Source: Actinomadura sp. WMMA1423
GTDB taxonomy: Bacteria > Actinomycetota > Actinomycetes > Streptosporangiales > Streptosporangiaceae
Direction: 5' to 3'
Assembly (NCBI RefSeq): GCF_006547145.1
Contig: NZ_CP041244.1
Coordinates: 3,162,001 to 3,226,000, forward strand
Length of the DNA: 64,000 nt
How positions within the stretch are numbered: position 1 is the first letter of the stretch; every line of letters begins with the position of its first letter. The position numbers and the translations under genes were made by a program. Positions 37,023 through 45,992 of the stretch are shown in pieces. Under the pieces are notes generated by a model. That model was not told the DNA's origin, made no database searches, and saw nothing but the letters and a program-made list of their open reading frames with translations.

Positions 37023-38741
37023 ATGCCTGTGCCGACGCACGAACTGACCATCTACCGCATCTCCGACGCCGCGACGGACGTCGACGCCTTCCTCGAAACC
37101 CTTCAGGGCACCTACCTGGACGAGGCCGCGTCGACCGGCATGGCGTTCCCGGACTACCCGGACGCCGACGCGGTGGCCTTCCACTGGCGCCGCGCCCCCG
37201 CCCCGGCTCCGTGGGTTGCGACCGCCCAGCACCTCATCGGGCCGCTCCCCGACAACTACGCGACCGTCGACTGCCGGGCGCTGCTGTTCCTCGACGTGGA
37301 CGGCCACCGGTACGCGATCGGCTTCGGCGGAGGTTCGCGAGCCATCCCCGAGCAGCACAGGGACCACGCTTTCGGGCTGAGGTTCACCATCCGGGCGGTC
37401 GACGCGGACCGGGTCCGTTCCGTCGTGCGGCGCTCCATGACAGGGCTCGGGCGCCAGGACGCGACCTACGTCCCGTCCGGCATCCCCATCGGGCACATCG
37501 GCCTCAGCGAGTACACCGAGATCGTCGGGAGGCTGGCGGGGATGGTCGACCCGGAGGATCTCGGCCTGGAACGCGCACGGCCGCTCCGGGTCGAGGGGTC
37601 TGCCGGGCTCCGGCTGCGGATCCCGGTCGACCGGGCCCGCCTCGTGGCCCTGCTGCGCCGGATCTCCGAGATCTGCGAGCGGGCCGTGCCGGACGACTTC
37701 GCCTTCGTCGAGGCCGTCTCCCCGGTCCGCGACGACTGGCGGCTCGCCGACCTCGACGGCCGGCTCGACGCGCGGCTCCGCGCGGACCCCGGCGACGACA
37801 CCGGGATGCGGCTCGCCGCGGCGGTTCCGATGGACCTCGCCGACCGCGCCCAGGAGGCGTCCGGCCACATCATCAAGATCGGGCCGGCTGAGATCCCCTG
37901 CCCGGGTGACCTCGACCTCGACGCCGTCCTCCGCCACTGCCGGCTCCAGCACAAGGTTCCGGCCGTGCAGGCGCTCCGGCGCGGCGAAGTGCGGATGTGC
38001 GAGGACGCGGAGGGGACGCGCGTGCTCGGAAGGGCATCGGCCGACAAGTGGCTGGCCGCGTCCGTGCGCGTGAACGAGCGCGAGTACTTCCTCGTCGAGG
38101 GAACCTGGTACGAGGGCGGCACCGAGTACTTCACCTCGGTCCAGCGCCGCATCGCCGCGCTGTTCAAGCCGGTGCCGAGCCTCGACCTGCCGTCCTGGCC
38201 GGACGGCCTGAGGCCGCGGCCCGGCTCCGGGAAGCGCGGCGAGGCCCTCTACAACGAGCAGGTCCAGGATTCCCTCGGCCCGGCCCGGTTCCTCAACCTC
38301 GACCGGACCGGAGCCCGGACCGAGTTCCACGGCGCGCAGGGCTTCGAGCCGTGCGACCTGCTCGGTCCGGGCAACGAGCTCGTCCACGTGAAGGGCGGCA
38401 AGCGCACTCAGCCGTTCAGCCACATGTTCGCCCAGGCCCTCGTCTCGGCGGAGAACCTGTGCCTCCGCCACGACGCCCGCGCGTCCTTCGCCGACCTCGT
38501 CCGCAAGACGAGCCTCGGGAGCCGGGAGCTTCCGGAGGGCTGGCGCCCGTCGAAGGTCGTCCTCGCGATGAAGGTCGCCCGCCGGATGCCGCTGACCCCG
38601 GAGACGCTCTTTCCCAACGCGCAGATCGCGCTCGCACACCTGGCACGGACCCTCACGGGTTACGGGATCGAGGTCGAGGTCATCGCGATCGGGCGGGAGG
38701 CGGGCCCCGACACGGTCATACTGGTGGGCGATGTGCGATGA
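37023..38741 (+). CDS. TIGR04141/DUF6119 family protein
   Basis: A 572-residue protein of the sporadically distributed TIGR04141 family. The start LTIYRISDAATDVDAFLE and RDHAFGLRFTIRAVD are typical of its N-terminal half. The best-conserved stretch is EALYNEQVQDSLGPARFLNLDR, then FEPCDLLGPGNELVHVKGGKR and FSHMFAQALVSAENLCLR (about 410-480). The spaced Glu/Asp and H-V-K residues in this core look like a PD-(D/E)xK nuclease, which is my inference. The family appears in strains beside restriction systems and other defence genes. Here it is divergent from the HsdM-like gene with about 185 bases between. The ATG at 37023 has no strong ribosome-binding site. Confidence 0.85.
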   Translation: MPVPTHELTIYRISDAATDVDAFLETLQGTYLDEAASTGMAFPDYPDADAVAFHWRRAPAPAPWVATAQHLIGPLPDNYATVDCRALLFLDVDGHRYAIGFGGGSRAIPEQHRDHAFGLRFTIRAVDADRVRSVVRRSMTGLGRQDATYVPSGIPIGHIGLSEYTEIVGRLAGMVDPEDLGLERARPLRVEGSAGLRLRIPVDRARLVALLRRISEICERAVPDDFAFVEAVSPVRDDWRLADLDGRLDARLRADPGDDTGMRLAAAVPMDLADRAQEASGHIIKIGPAEIPCPGDLDLDAVLRHCRLQHKVPAVQALRRGEVRMCEDAEGTRVLGRASADKWLAASVRVNEREYFLVEGTWYEGGTEYFTSVQRRIAALFKPVPSLDLPSWPDGLRPRPGSGKRGEALYNEQVQDSLGPARFLNLDRTGARTEFHGAQGFEPCDLLGPGNELVHVKGGKRTQPFSHMFAQALVSAENLCLRHDARASFADLVRKTSLGSRELPEGWRPSKVVLAMKVARRMPLTPETLFPNAQIALAHLARTLTGYGIEVEVIAIGREAGPDTVILVGDVR

Positions 38742-38888
38742 GTACTGCGCTTCGACGCCGAGAACGTCCGGAGCGTCCGAACCGTCAAAGGCGGTTACGC
38801 CGGTCGCCGGCTCTCCACGGGGTGAAGGTCCGAGAGGGCTTGGATATTGCTTTGCGCGTGAAATGTGCGGCTGCCTAGGCTCCGGCAG

Positions 38889-39893
38889 ATGGGACGCACC
38901 GTCATCGTCGGCGACGTTCACGGCTGCTTCGACGAGTTGCTCGAACTGCTGGACAGGGTCGGGCTCCGGCCGGATGACCTTCTGGTCAGCGTGGGCGATC
39001 TCGTCGACCGGGGGCCGGCCTCCGGGGATGTCGTCGGGTTCTTCCGCGAGCGCCCGAACTCGGTCGTGGTCATGGGGAACCACGAGCGCAAGCACGTGCG
39101 CGGGATCTTCTCCTATGCGCAGGAGATCACGCGCCTGCAACTGGGCGACGGGTACGCCGAGACGGTCGAGTGGATGCGGACGCTTCCGTACTTCTTCGAG
39201 AGCGAGGACGTCCGGGTCGTGCACGCGGCGCTGGTTCCCGGTGTTCCGCTGGGCGAGCAGAAGGAGGAAGTCCTCTGCGGCACGACCAGCGGTGAGCGGG
39301 AGCTCGCCGCGCTGTTCCCGGACGGCCACTGGCACGACCGGTACACCGATGACAAGCCGGTCGTGTTCGGTCACCATGTCACCGGCCGGGAGCCGCTGGC
39401 CCGCGACGGGAGGGTCTTCGGGCTCGACACCGGCGCCTGCCACGGCTGGAACCTGACCGCGCTGTGCCTTCCGGGCTTCACGGTCCATTCGGTGGCGGCA
39501 CGCGCTGATCACTGGTCGGTCGCCAAGCGCGAATGGCAGTTGCCGGTCCTGAAGACCAGGCCGTGGCGTGACTTCACCTGGCAGGAGCTGGGCGAGAAGG
39601 TCGCCCGGTTCTCCAGCACGTCCGATGAGGCGTCGCGGGAATGGCTCCGGGCGGTCGAGGAATGGGCCGCGAAGCTTCGGACGCTGGTTCCCGCCCTGGT
39701 GGACGCGGCGCACCGGACGGCCGCTGGCCTGCCGGCGGACGAGATACGGCGGCATCCCGCCGCGCCGCTGCTGTTCCAGGCCCGTGGCGGTCGGCTCGAC
39801 CAGGCCGTCCTGGCCAGGCGGTGCGCCACCCCGCGCCGGACGCTGGACACGGCCGCCGCGCTCGGAGTCGCCGCAGCCGACGCACCCGTCTGA
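38889..39893 (+). CDS. PPP-family metallophosphoesterase
   Basis: A 334-residue phosphatase of the serine/threonine phosphatase or ApaH type. Metal-binding motifs appear in order: GDVHG (about 8-12), GDLVDRG, GNHERKH, a HAAL histidine and VVFGHHVTG. The catalytic domain ends near residue 215. The last 120 residues are helical, without a known domain. It starts about 150 bases after the TIGR04141 gene in the same direction, so it may be co-transcribed with it. Substrates of this group range from phosphoproteins to dinucleoside polyphosphates. A phosphatase near a protein kinase at the other end of the island is notable but may be chance. Confidence 0.88.
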   Translation: MGRTVIVGDVHGCFDELLELLDRVGLRPDDLLVSVGDLVDRGPASGDVVGFFRERPNSVVVMGNHERKHVRGIFSYAQEITRLQLGDGYAETVEWMRTLPYFFESEDVRVVHAALVPGVPLGEQKEEVLCGTTSGERELAALFPDGHWHDRYTDDKPVVFGHHVTGREPLARDGRVFGLDTGACHGWNLTALCLPGFTVHSVAARADHWSVAKREWQLPVLKTRPWRDFTWQELGEKVARFSSTSDEASREWLRAVEEWAAKLRTLVPALVDAAHRTAAGLPADEIRRHPAAPLLFQARGGRLDQAVLARRCATPRRTLDTAAALGVAAADAPV

Positions 39894-40036
39894 CTCCCAG
39901 CCTGAAACGCGGAACGCGCACTTCCGGACCGGGGTCGCTCGGACAGGAGGGGCCCTCCACGGTGGTGGCGGGACATCGACCGGTCCGGAAGACCGTATGC
40001 GCGGCACCCGCCGACGGTCCCCGGGACGTCCGCTGA

Positions 40037-41596
40037 TCAGCGGACGAGGACGGCGACGGGCGGCGAGGTGGAGGCCTCGCAGTGGCGGTCGCCCCCGTAG
40101 ACGGCGGTGATGGTGTGGGTGCCGGCGGTGGTGAAGGTGGTGGCCAGGGAGGCGGCGCCGGCTGTCAGCGGGATGGTTCCCAGGCTGGTGGCGCCGTCGC
40201 GGAACTCGACCGTGCCAGTGGGGAGGGTACCGCCGCATAGGACGCGGGCGAGGAGGACGACCCGCCGGTTCCGCAGCGTCGTCCGGGGCAGCGCCGAGGC
40301 CACGGTGGTCGAGGCGCCCCTGTTGACGGTGAGGGTGATCGGGCTGGACTCCGCAGCCGGGCAGTCGCCATTCCCGCTGTAGACGGCGGTGATGGTGTGG
40401 GCGCCGGCCTCGAACCTGCGCAGGAGGGTGGCGGTGCCGTGGAGCAGAAGGGTCGAGCCCAGGGCGGTGGCGCCGTCACGGAACTCGACCGTGCCGGTAG
40501 GGGTGCCCTCGCTACAGGTGACCGCGGCCTTCAGGGTGACCAGGCTGTGCACCTCGGCCGGATCGGGCTCGGCGGTGACCGCGACCGCCGACGTGGCGGC
40601 CACGCTGATCGCGATCCCCCACGGGCCGACGCCGACGCCCGAGATGGTGAGGGTCACGGTGTTCGTGGCAGTGTCGATCACCGAGACCATGTGATCGCCG
40701 TTGTTGGTGACGTAGACGCCGCCGCCATCCGGAGTGACCGCCACGCCGACCGGGATGGCACCGACAGGGATGGTGGCGGTGACGGCCTCGACGGCGGTGT
40801 CGATCACCGAGACCGTGCCATTCCCGGAGTTGGGGACGTAGACCCTGCCACCATCCGGAGTGACCGCCACCCCGCCCGGGTCGGCACCGACAGCGATGGT
40901 GGCGGCGACGGCCTGGACGGCGGTATCGATCATCGAGACCGTGCCGTCCCCGGCGTTGGTGACGTAGACCCTGCCACCGTCCGGGCTGACCGCCGCCCCG
41001 TACGGGTAAACGCCGACGGTGACCGTGGCGGCCACGGTGTCGGCGGCGGTGTCGATCACCGAGACCGTGCCGTCCGCGAGGTTGGTGACATAGACCCTGC
41101 CACCATCCGGGCTGACCGCCACCCCGAACGGCTCGCCGCCGACGGCGACCGTGGCGGTGACTGCGCCGGCGACGGTGTCGATCACCGAAACCGTGCCGTC
41201 CGCGAGGTTGGTGACATAGACCCTGCCACCATCCGGGCTGACCGCCACCCCGAACGGCTCGCCGCCGACGGCGACCGTGGCGGTGACTGCGCCGGCGACG
41301 GTATCGATCACCGAAACCGTGCGTTTCCCGGTGTCGGGGACGGTGTTGGTGACGTAGACGGTGTCTCCGTCCGGGGTGACCGCCACGCCGTACAGGAAGA
41401 TGCCGACGGTGACCGTGGCGGCCACCACGTTGGTGGCAGTGTCGATCACTGCCACTATGCCGCTGTCGCCGGCGACATAGGCGAGCGTCGCGGTCGCCGC
41501 GGAGGCGGGCGGAACGGTCGGTGCCGGAGCGGCGGCACGGGCGGGCGCCAGAGTCCGCAAGAGCGGGGGGCGCGTCGGAGGGGTATTTGCGGACAT
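40037..41596 (-). CDS. YVTN-type beta-propeller protein with two Ig-like domains
   Basis: A 519-residue protein. Residues 40-340 hold seven blades of about 42 residues, each with a variant of VAVSPDGGRVYVTNxxDGTVSVIDT, the surface-layer/YncE propeller. Residues 345-519 are two Ig-like repeats of the bacterial Ig3 type (PTGTVEFRDGATALG, then AHTITAVYSG). Two neighbouring blades are nearly identical at DNA level (see the repeat at 41054). Such proteins are usually extracellular and take part in adhesion or surface binding. The N-terminus has LLRTLAPARAAAPAPTVPPASA but no clear positively charged signal peptide, so the export route is uncertain; ATG 41596 may not be the true start. Confidence 0.85.
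   Translation of the reverse strand: MSANTPPTRPPLLRTLAPARAAAPAPTVPPASAATATLAYVAGDSGIVAVIDTATNVVAATVTVGIFLYGVAVTPDGDTVYVTNTVPDTGKRTVSVIDTVAGAVTATVAVGGEPFGVAVSPDGGRVYVTNLADGTVSVIDTVAGAVTATVAVGGEPFGVAVSPDGGRVYVTNLADGTVSVIDTAADTVAATVTVGVYPYGAAVSPDGGRVYVTNAGDGTVSMIDTAVQAVAATIAVGADPGGVAVTPDGGRVYVPNSGNGTVSVIDTAVEAVTATIPVGAIPVGVAVTPDGGGVYVTNNGDHMVSVIDTATNTVTLTISGVGVGPWGIAISVAATSAVAVTAEPDPAEVHSLVTLKAAVTCSEGTPTGTVEFRDGATALGSTLLLHGTATLLRRFEAGAHTITAVYSGNGDCPAAESSPITLTVNRGASTTVASALPRTTLRNRRVVLLARVLCGGTLPTGTVEFRDGATSLGTIPLTAGAASLATTFTTAGTHTITAVYGGDRHCEASTSPPVAVLVR
41054..41305. repeat. tandem 126-bp duplication inside the propeller gene
   Basis: Bases 41054-41179 and 41180-41305 are two copies of the same 126 bases with two differences (G/A at offset 9 and near the end). 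Each copy encodes one 42-residue blade. Flanking blades follow the same 126-base period but have diverged much further, so this is a recent duplication by slippage or unequal exchange. Confidence 0.9.
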
Positions 41597-41875
41597 GGAA
41601 ATGTGCTTCCGGGGAGGGACGGCATCCGCCGGCCAGCGGCCCTCACATCGCCTCTCACCTGCAATGGATCACCGCGTGGAATGGCTTCATCGCTGAATGT
41701 GTCCATCAAGTCTGATCCCCAAACCGCGATCCCGAGCAGAAAGCCATGGATCAGCCCCTGGCCCCTTTTCTGATCAGGTCACCGGCCCGACCGGCATTCC
41801 CCGCCCGGTCCGTTGAGCCCCGACCGGTCCGCACCGTTAACCGGCGGCTTATGACCGGTCTGGGGGAATGGCGGG
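41597..41875. other. divergent promoter region
   Basis: 279 bases between the propeller gene and the response-regulator gene. No gene is seen. The sequence drops in GC between 41660 and 41730, a plausible promoter zone. No clear repeat that might bind the response regulator was found. Confidence 0.35.
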
Positions 41876-42529
41876 ATGCGGATACTCGTGGCCGAGGATG
41901 AGCGGTTCCTGGCCGATCTGGTGGCGGAGGGGCTTCGGAAGCGGGCGATGGCGGTGGACGTCGCCTATGACGGGGAGGGCGCGCTGGAGCGGCTCGCGGT
42001 CAACGAGTACGACGTCCTCGTCCTGGACCGCGACCTCCCCCTGGTGCACGGCGACGACATCTGCCGGGGGCTGGCCCAGCGCGAGGAGGCGGTGCGCATC
42101 CTGATGCTGACCGCATCGGGCGCGGTGCACGAGCGGGTGGACGGCCTGAACCTCGGCGCCGACGACTACCTCGCCAAGCCGTTCGCGTTCGAGGAGCTGG
42201 TCGCGCGGATCAGCGCGCTGGCGCGGCGGAACGTCCCGCCGCTGCCGCCGGTGCTGGTGCACGGCGGCATCACACTGGACGCGGCGCGGCGGGAGGTGGC
42301 CCGGGACGGCAGGCCGCTGGCCCTGTCCCCCAAGGAGTACGCCGTGCTGGAGGTGCTGATGCAGGCGCGCGGCGGCGTGGTGAGCGCCGAGGAGCTGCTG
42401 GAACGGGCGTGGGACGAGAACACCGATCCGTTCACCACCGTCGTCAAGGTGACGGTGAGCAAGCTGCGGGCCAAGCTCGGCGAGCCGCCCGTCATCGTCA
42501 CCGTTCCCGGGAGCGGGTACCGGCTGTGA
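41876..42529 (+). CDS. OmpR-family response regulator
   Basis: A 217-residue two-component regulator. The receiver domain has the acidic pair in VAEDERF, the phospho-acceptor Asp in VLVLDRDLPLVHG, and the conserved Lys in YLAKPF. The C-terminal winged helix ends with VVKVTVSKLRAKLGEPPVIVTVPGSGYRL. The start is ATG 41876. The stop overlaps the histidine kinase start as GTGA, so the pair is coupled. The neighbouring, convergent ABC transporter is a likely target, as such systems often sit beside MacB-like transporters that respond to peptides or antibiotics. Confidence 0.95.
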   Translation: MRILVAEDERFLADLVAEGLRKRAMAVDVAYDGEGALERLAVNEYDVLVLDRDLPLVHGDDICRGLAQREEAVRILMLTASGAVHERVDGLNLGADDYLAKPFAFEELVARISALARRNVPPLPPVLVHGGITLDAARREVARDGRPLALSPKEYAVLEVLMQARGGVVSAEELLERAWDENTDPFTTVVKVTVSKLRAKLGEPPVIVTVPGSGYRL

Positions 42530-43821
42530 GGCGCCTCATGACGGGGCGGCCCATGAAGGTGCGGACGCGGATGACGCTGCTGTACGGCGGCCTCTTCGCC
42601 GCGATCACGCTGAGCGTGCTGGGCGCCGTCCTGTGGGTCCAGCAGAGGATCGTCGACGCCCGGGTGCAGGACGTCCATTTCACCGAGTCCCGCTCCCTCG
42701 ACGCTCCGTGCGCCCCAGGTGCATGCGAGGAGTCCCCGTTCGCGGTCGTGAAGCCCCGTCCCCGTTACGCGGCGAAGCACGTCGTCGGGCGGGAACAGTT
42801 CCAGGAGAGTTTGGTGGGGTCGCAGCGGGTCGTCATCCTGGTCGCGATCGTGGTCATCACCGTGCTGGCGTTCGCGGTGTGCTGGTGGCTGACGGGGCGG
42901 CTGCTGCGGCCCCTGCACCGCATCACGGCGACCGCGCGGCGGCTGTCGCTGTCCACCCTGGACGAGCGCATCGCGCTGGACGGCCCGGCGGACGAGTTCA
43001 AGGAGCTGGCCGACACCTTCGACGCCATGATCGACCGGCTGGAGAAAGCGGTCGACAGCCAGCGCCGCTTCGTCGCCAACGCGTCCCACGAGCTGCGGAC
43101 CCCCCTGGCCGTCCAGCGCACGGCCGTCGAGGTCGGTCTCGCGGACCCCTCGCCGGAGCGGCTCGCCGAGGTCCGGGACGAGATGCTGCGCAACACCCGG
43201 CGGTCCGAACGGCTCATCGAGGGGCTGCTCGTCCTCGCGCAGGGGGACCGCGGGCTCGACGTCCGCGCGCCGGTGGATCTCGAAGCGGTGGTCCGGCAGG
43301 TCGTCGAGGAGAACGCGGCCGCCGCCGCGAGCGAGCGGATCGGCGTCGCGGCCGAGACGCGGCCGGTCACCGTCGCCGGGGACGAGGTGCTGCTCACGCG
43401 GATGGTCGCCAACCTGGTGCAGAACGCGATCCGGCACAACCGTCCCGGCGGGGACGTCCGCGTGGAGCTGTCGGAGGAGGCGCTGGTCGTCCGCAACACC
43501 GGGCCGCGCGTCCCGCCGGAGAAGGTGGACGAGCTGTTCGAACCGTTCCGCAGGCTGCACGCCGACCGGACCGGGTCGGCGGAGGGGGCGGGGCTCGGCC
43601 TGTCCATCGTCGCGGCCATCGCGCGCGCCCACGGCGGCGAGGTGAGGGCCGCGGCGAACCCCGACGGCGGGCTGTCGGTCGCCGTGGCCCTCACCTGTCA
43701 CTCGCTGCGCAGGACGGCGGCGGTGCGGGTGGCGGCCGCATGGAGGGCGGGCGGCCAGGCGCCGAGGACGGCGACGACCAGCCCGGCGCAGGCCGGCGGC
43801 GCCAGCACCGTCCACGAGTAG
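42526..43821 (+). CDS. sensor histidine kinase
   Basis: A 431-residue membrane kinase. Two transmembrane helices (about 17-38 and 100-122) enclose a short extracytoplasmic sensor of some 60 residues; a HAMP domain follows (GRLLRPLHRITATARRLS). The phospho-His is in ANASHELRTPLAVQR, the N box is NLVQNAIRHNRP, and the G box is GAGLGLSIVAAIARAHGG. GTG 42526 overlaps the regulator's stop; ATG codons at 42538 and 42553 are alternatives. The last 45 residues, after VAVALTC, run antisense through the end of the convergent permease gene and lack kinase homology, so the reading frame appears extended past its normal end. Confidence 0.93.
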   Translation: MRRLMTGRPMKVRTRMTLLYGGLFAAITLSVLGAVLWVQQRIVDARVQDVHFTESRSLDAPCAPGACEESPFAVVKPRPRYAAKHVVGREQFQESLVGSQRVVILVAIVVITVLAFAVCWWLTGRLLRPLHRITATARRLSLSTLDERIALDGPADEFKELADTFDAMIDRLEKAVDSQRRFVANASHELRTPLAVQRTAVEVGLADPSPERLAEVRDEMLRNTRRSERLIEGLLVLAQGDRGLDVRAPVDLEAVVRQVVEENAAAAASERIGVAAETRPVTVAGDEVLLTRMVANLVQNAIRHNRPGGDVRVELSEEALVVRNTGPRVPPEKVDELFEPFRRLHADRTGSAEGAGLGLSIVAAIARAHGGEVRAAANPDGGLSVAVALTCHSLRRTAAVRVAAAWRAGGQAPRTATTSPAQAGGASTVHE

Positions 43822-45992
43822 ACGTGGATCCAGGAGGCCGCCATCCCGCTGCCGAGCATCTCGCCCGTGAGCACCACGACGCCGTGGTGGGCGAGGACCC
43901 CGAGCGGGGCGCCGAGCGCGCCGCCGACGATCCCGAGCGCCGCCATCGCGGTCACCATCATGGCGACGACCTGCCGCGGGGTCGTTCCCACGGCCTTCAG
44001 CACACCGAGGTCCCGGGCGCGTTCCCGGGCGCTCAGCAGCACGCCGTTGAGGACGCCGATCGCCGCGGCCGCGCAGATGACCAGCGAGAACAGCACGAAC
44101 AGCCCGCCGAGGACCGCGCTCTTCCCGAGGTCGGGCTCGGTCGGCTCGGCGATCAGCCCGGTGGACGGCGCCGCTGAAGTGATCCGGTGGGCGTAGGCGG
44201 CCGCGTCGGTCCCCTCGGTGAGGATCACCGAGAAGGACCGCGGCCCGTCCTCGCCCACCGCCCCCGGAAGGCTCGCGGAGTCGAGCATCAGCCGGCCGGT
44301 GTCGGGGTGCGCGAACGCGCCCACGATCCGCACGGTGGCCTGCGTCCCGGATGTCTGGAGCGTGAGGGTGTCGCCCACGTCCAGATCGTGCAGCCGCAGG
44401 AAACCCTCGCTCGGCACCGCCTCGCCGGGCCCCGAGAACCAGCGTCCGCGGACGATGGAGTCGCCGAGGAAGGGGCGGTAGTCGCCGCCGCAGGTCTCGG
44501 CCGTCAGTCCCGACGACAGCCCGGCGATCCGCAGCCTCACCGGCGCGGACGACATCACGTGGGCGGTGCCCGGCTGGGCTCGCAGCAGCGCGGCGACCTG
44601 GTCCTCGGTCATGCCGCCGGGGGACCTCGGGGGCAGGCCGACGCTGACGGAGGTGTGCCCCTCGGTGTCGGCCGTCAGGATCTTCATGACCGTCTGGTGC
44701 ATGCCGAGGCCCATGGTCACCGCGGTCACGCCGAGGCACAGGCCCGCGAGGGTGAGCGCCGTCCTGGCGGGACGGGCGGCGGGCAACCCGAGGCCGAGCC
44801 CGGCCGGGACGGGCAGCCGGGTGCGCAGCAGCCACCGCTGGAGGCCCCGCCCCCGGCCGCCGCGCGAGACGGCCCCGGCGCTGATCGCCTGAACCGCCGG
44901 GAGCCGGCCGGCCCGCAGCGCCGGGAGGACCGCGGCCAGCACCACCAGGGCGAGGACCCCGGCGCCGCCGCCGAGGTCGAGCAGGGGCGCCGGCCCTCCG
45001 GCCGACGGCAGCTCGAAGCCGCCCGCCACGCGCGCCGCGACCCGCCCGGCGAGCAGGTGGCCCGCCAGGAGGCCGACCGCGCAGCCGAGCAGCGCCGGGA
45101 CGGTGACCGTCACGACGTAGACGGCCGTGACCTGCGCCGGAGTGAAGCCGAGCGCCTTCATGACGCCGATGTGCCGGAACCCGGAGACGACCGCGCCGCT
45201 CACCAGGTTGGCGACGATGAACACCGACACGGCCATGGCGAGGATCCCGAAGACCGTGATGAACGGGATCAGCTGGTCGAACTCCAGCTCGAACGACTTC
45301 CTGGCGGTCACGTAGGAGTCGTAGCCGCGCATCGGGAGCCCGGCGGTCGCGGCCGTCAGGCTCTGCCGGACCTCGGCGGCGTCCCCCGCGCGGTCGAACC
45401 GGTACAGCATCTGGAGCCCGTCCGGCCGGAGCGCGGCGACCTGCCCGGACGTCACCCAGCCCATGCGGCCGCCGGTCGCGGAGTCGGCGAAGCCCACGAT
45501 GGTGAGCTCCGGAAGTCCCAGGGGCGACAGCCTGCCGCCCAGCTTGAAGGGGCCGCCGGGCCTCGCGCGGAGCACGATCTCGCCAGGCCCGCGGACCCAC
45601 CTGCCCTGCGTGAGCGTGAGCCTGTCGACGGGGCCGCCGGGGTCGTCGCGTCCCACCACGGGGAGGCCGTCGTCGCCGCCCCCCGGTCCCATCGGACCGC
45701 CGTTCCGCGGCAGCGTCGCAGTGCGGAACGGGCCGGCGGCGGCGGTGACCCCGTGCGCGTGGGCGGTGGCGGCGAGCCGGTCGGCGCTCACCCGCGCGGC
45801 GTCGAAGGAGGCCGTCGCGTGCGCGCCGCGCGCCTGCGCGAACGCGTCGTCGAAGAGGGACCGCGACGCGGACAGCAGGCCGAGCCCGAACACGAGCGTC
45901 GCCGTGGCCAGCGCCACGACGACGGCGATACTGGCCGACTGGACGCGGCGCCGCCGCACCCCGGCACGCGACGCCGCCCACACCGCGCTCAT
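43698..45992 (-). CDS. ABC transporter permease, FtsX/MacB type
   Basis: A 764-residue permease with two FtsX-like modules. A helix near residue 20 is followed by a large extracytoplasmic part, then three helices near 245-390, an internal repeat of this layout (helix near 435, extracytoplasmic domain, and three C-terminal helices). ATG 45992 overlaps the stop of the ATPase gene as ATGA. With its ATPase it probably works as a mechanotransmission-type exporter or lipoprotein/peptide handler, not as a classical importer. The 3' end overlaps the histidine kinase gene on the other strand by 124 bases, more than is usual for convergent genes. Confidence 0.88.
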   Translation of the reverse strand: MSAVWAASRAGVRRRRVQSASIAVVVALATATLVFGLGLLSASRSLFDDAFAQARGAHATASFDAARVSADRLAATAHAHGVTAAAGPFRTATLPRNGGPMGPGGGDDGLPVVGRDDPGGPVDRLTLTQGRWVRGPGEIVLRARPGGPFKLGGRLSPLGLPELTIVGFADSATGGRMGWVTSGQVAALRPDGLQMLYRFDRAGDAAEVRQSLTAATAGLPMRGYDSYVTARKSFELEFDQLIPFITVFGILAMAVSVFIVANLVSGAVVSGFRHIGVMKALGFTPAQVTAVYVVTVTVPALLGCAVGLLAGHLLAGRVAARVAGGFELPSAGGPAPLLDLGGGAGVLALVVLAAVLPALRAGRLPAVQAISAGAVSRGGRGRGLQRWLLRTRLPVPAGLGLGLPAARPARTALTLAGLCLGVTAVTMGLGMHQTVMKILTADTEGHTSVSVGLPPRSPGGMTEDQVAALLRAQPGTAHVMSSAPVRLRIAGLSSGLTAETCGGDYRPFLGDSIVRGRWFSGPGEAVPSEGFLRLHDLDVGDTLTLQTSGTQATVRIVGAFAHPDTGRLMLDSASLPGAVGEDGPRSFSVILTEGTDAAAYAHRITSAAPSTGLIAEPTEPDLGKSAVLGGLFVLFSLVICAAAAIGVLNGVLLSARERARDLGVLKAVGTTPRQVVAMMVTAMAALGIVGGALGAPLGVLAHHGVVVLTGEMLGSGMAASWIHVYSWTVLAPPACAGLVVAVLGAWPPALHAAATRTAAVLRSE

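Noticed and set aside
38738..38878. 46-codon frame overlapping the TIGR04141 stop as ATGA
   Set aside because: Almost entirely Arg/Pro at the N-terminus and no protein-like pattern; the overlap alone is weak evidence.
37017..40238. 1073-codon reverse frame under the TIGR04141 and phosphatase genes
   Set aside because: Composition typical of an antisense shadow and no motifs; both forward genes are recognisable.
40397..41773. 458-codon forward frame opposite the propeller gene
   Set aside because: Its GDVDPATIRADRHP repeats simply mirror the blade repeats of the real gene.
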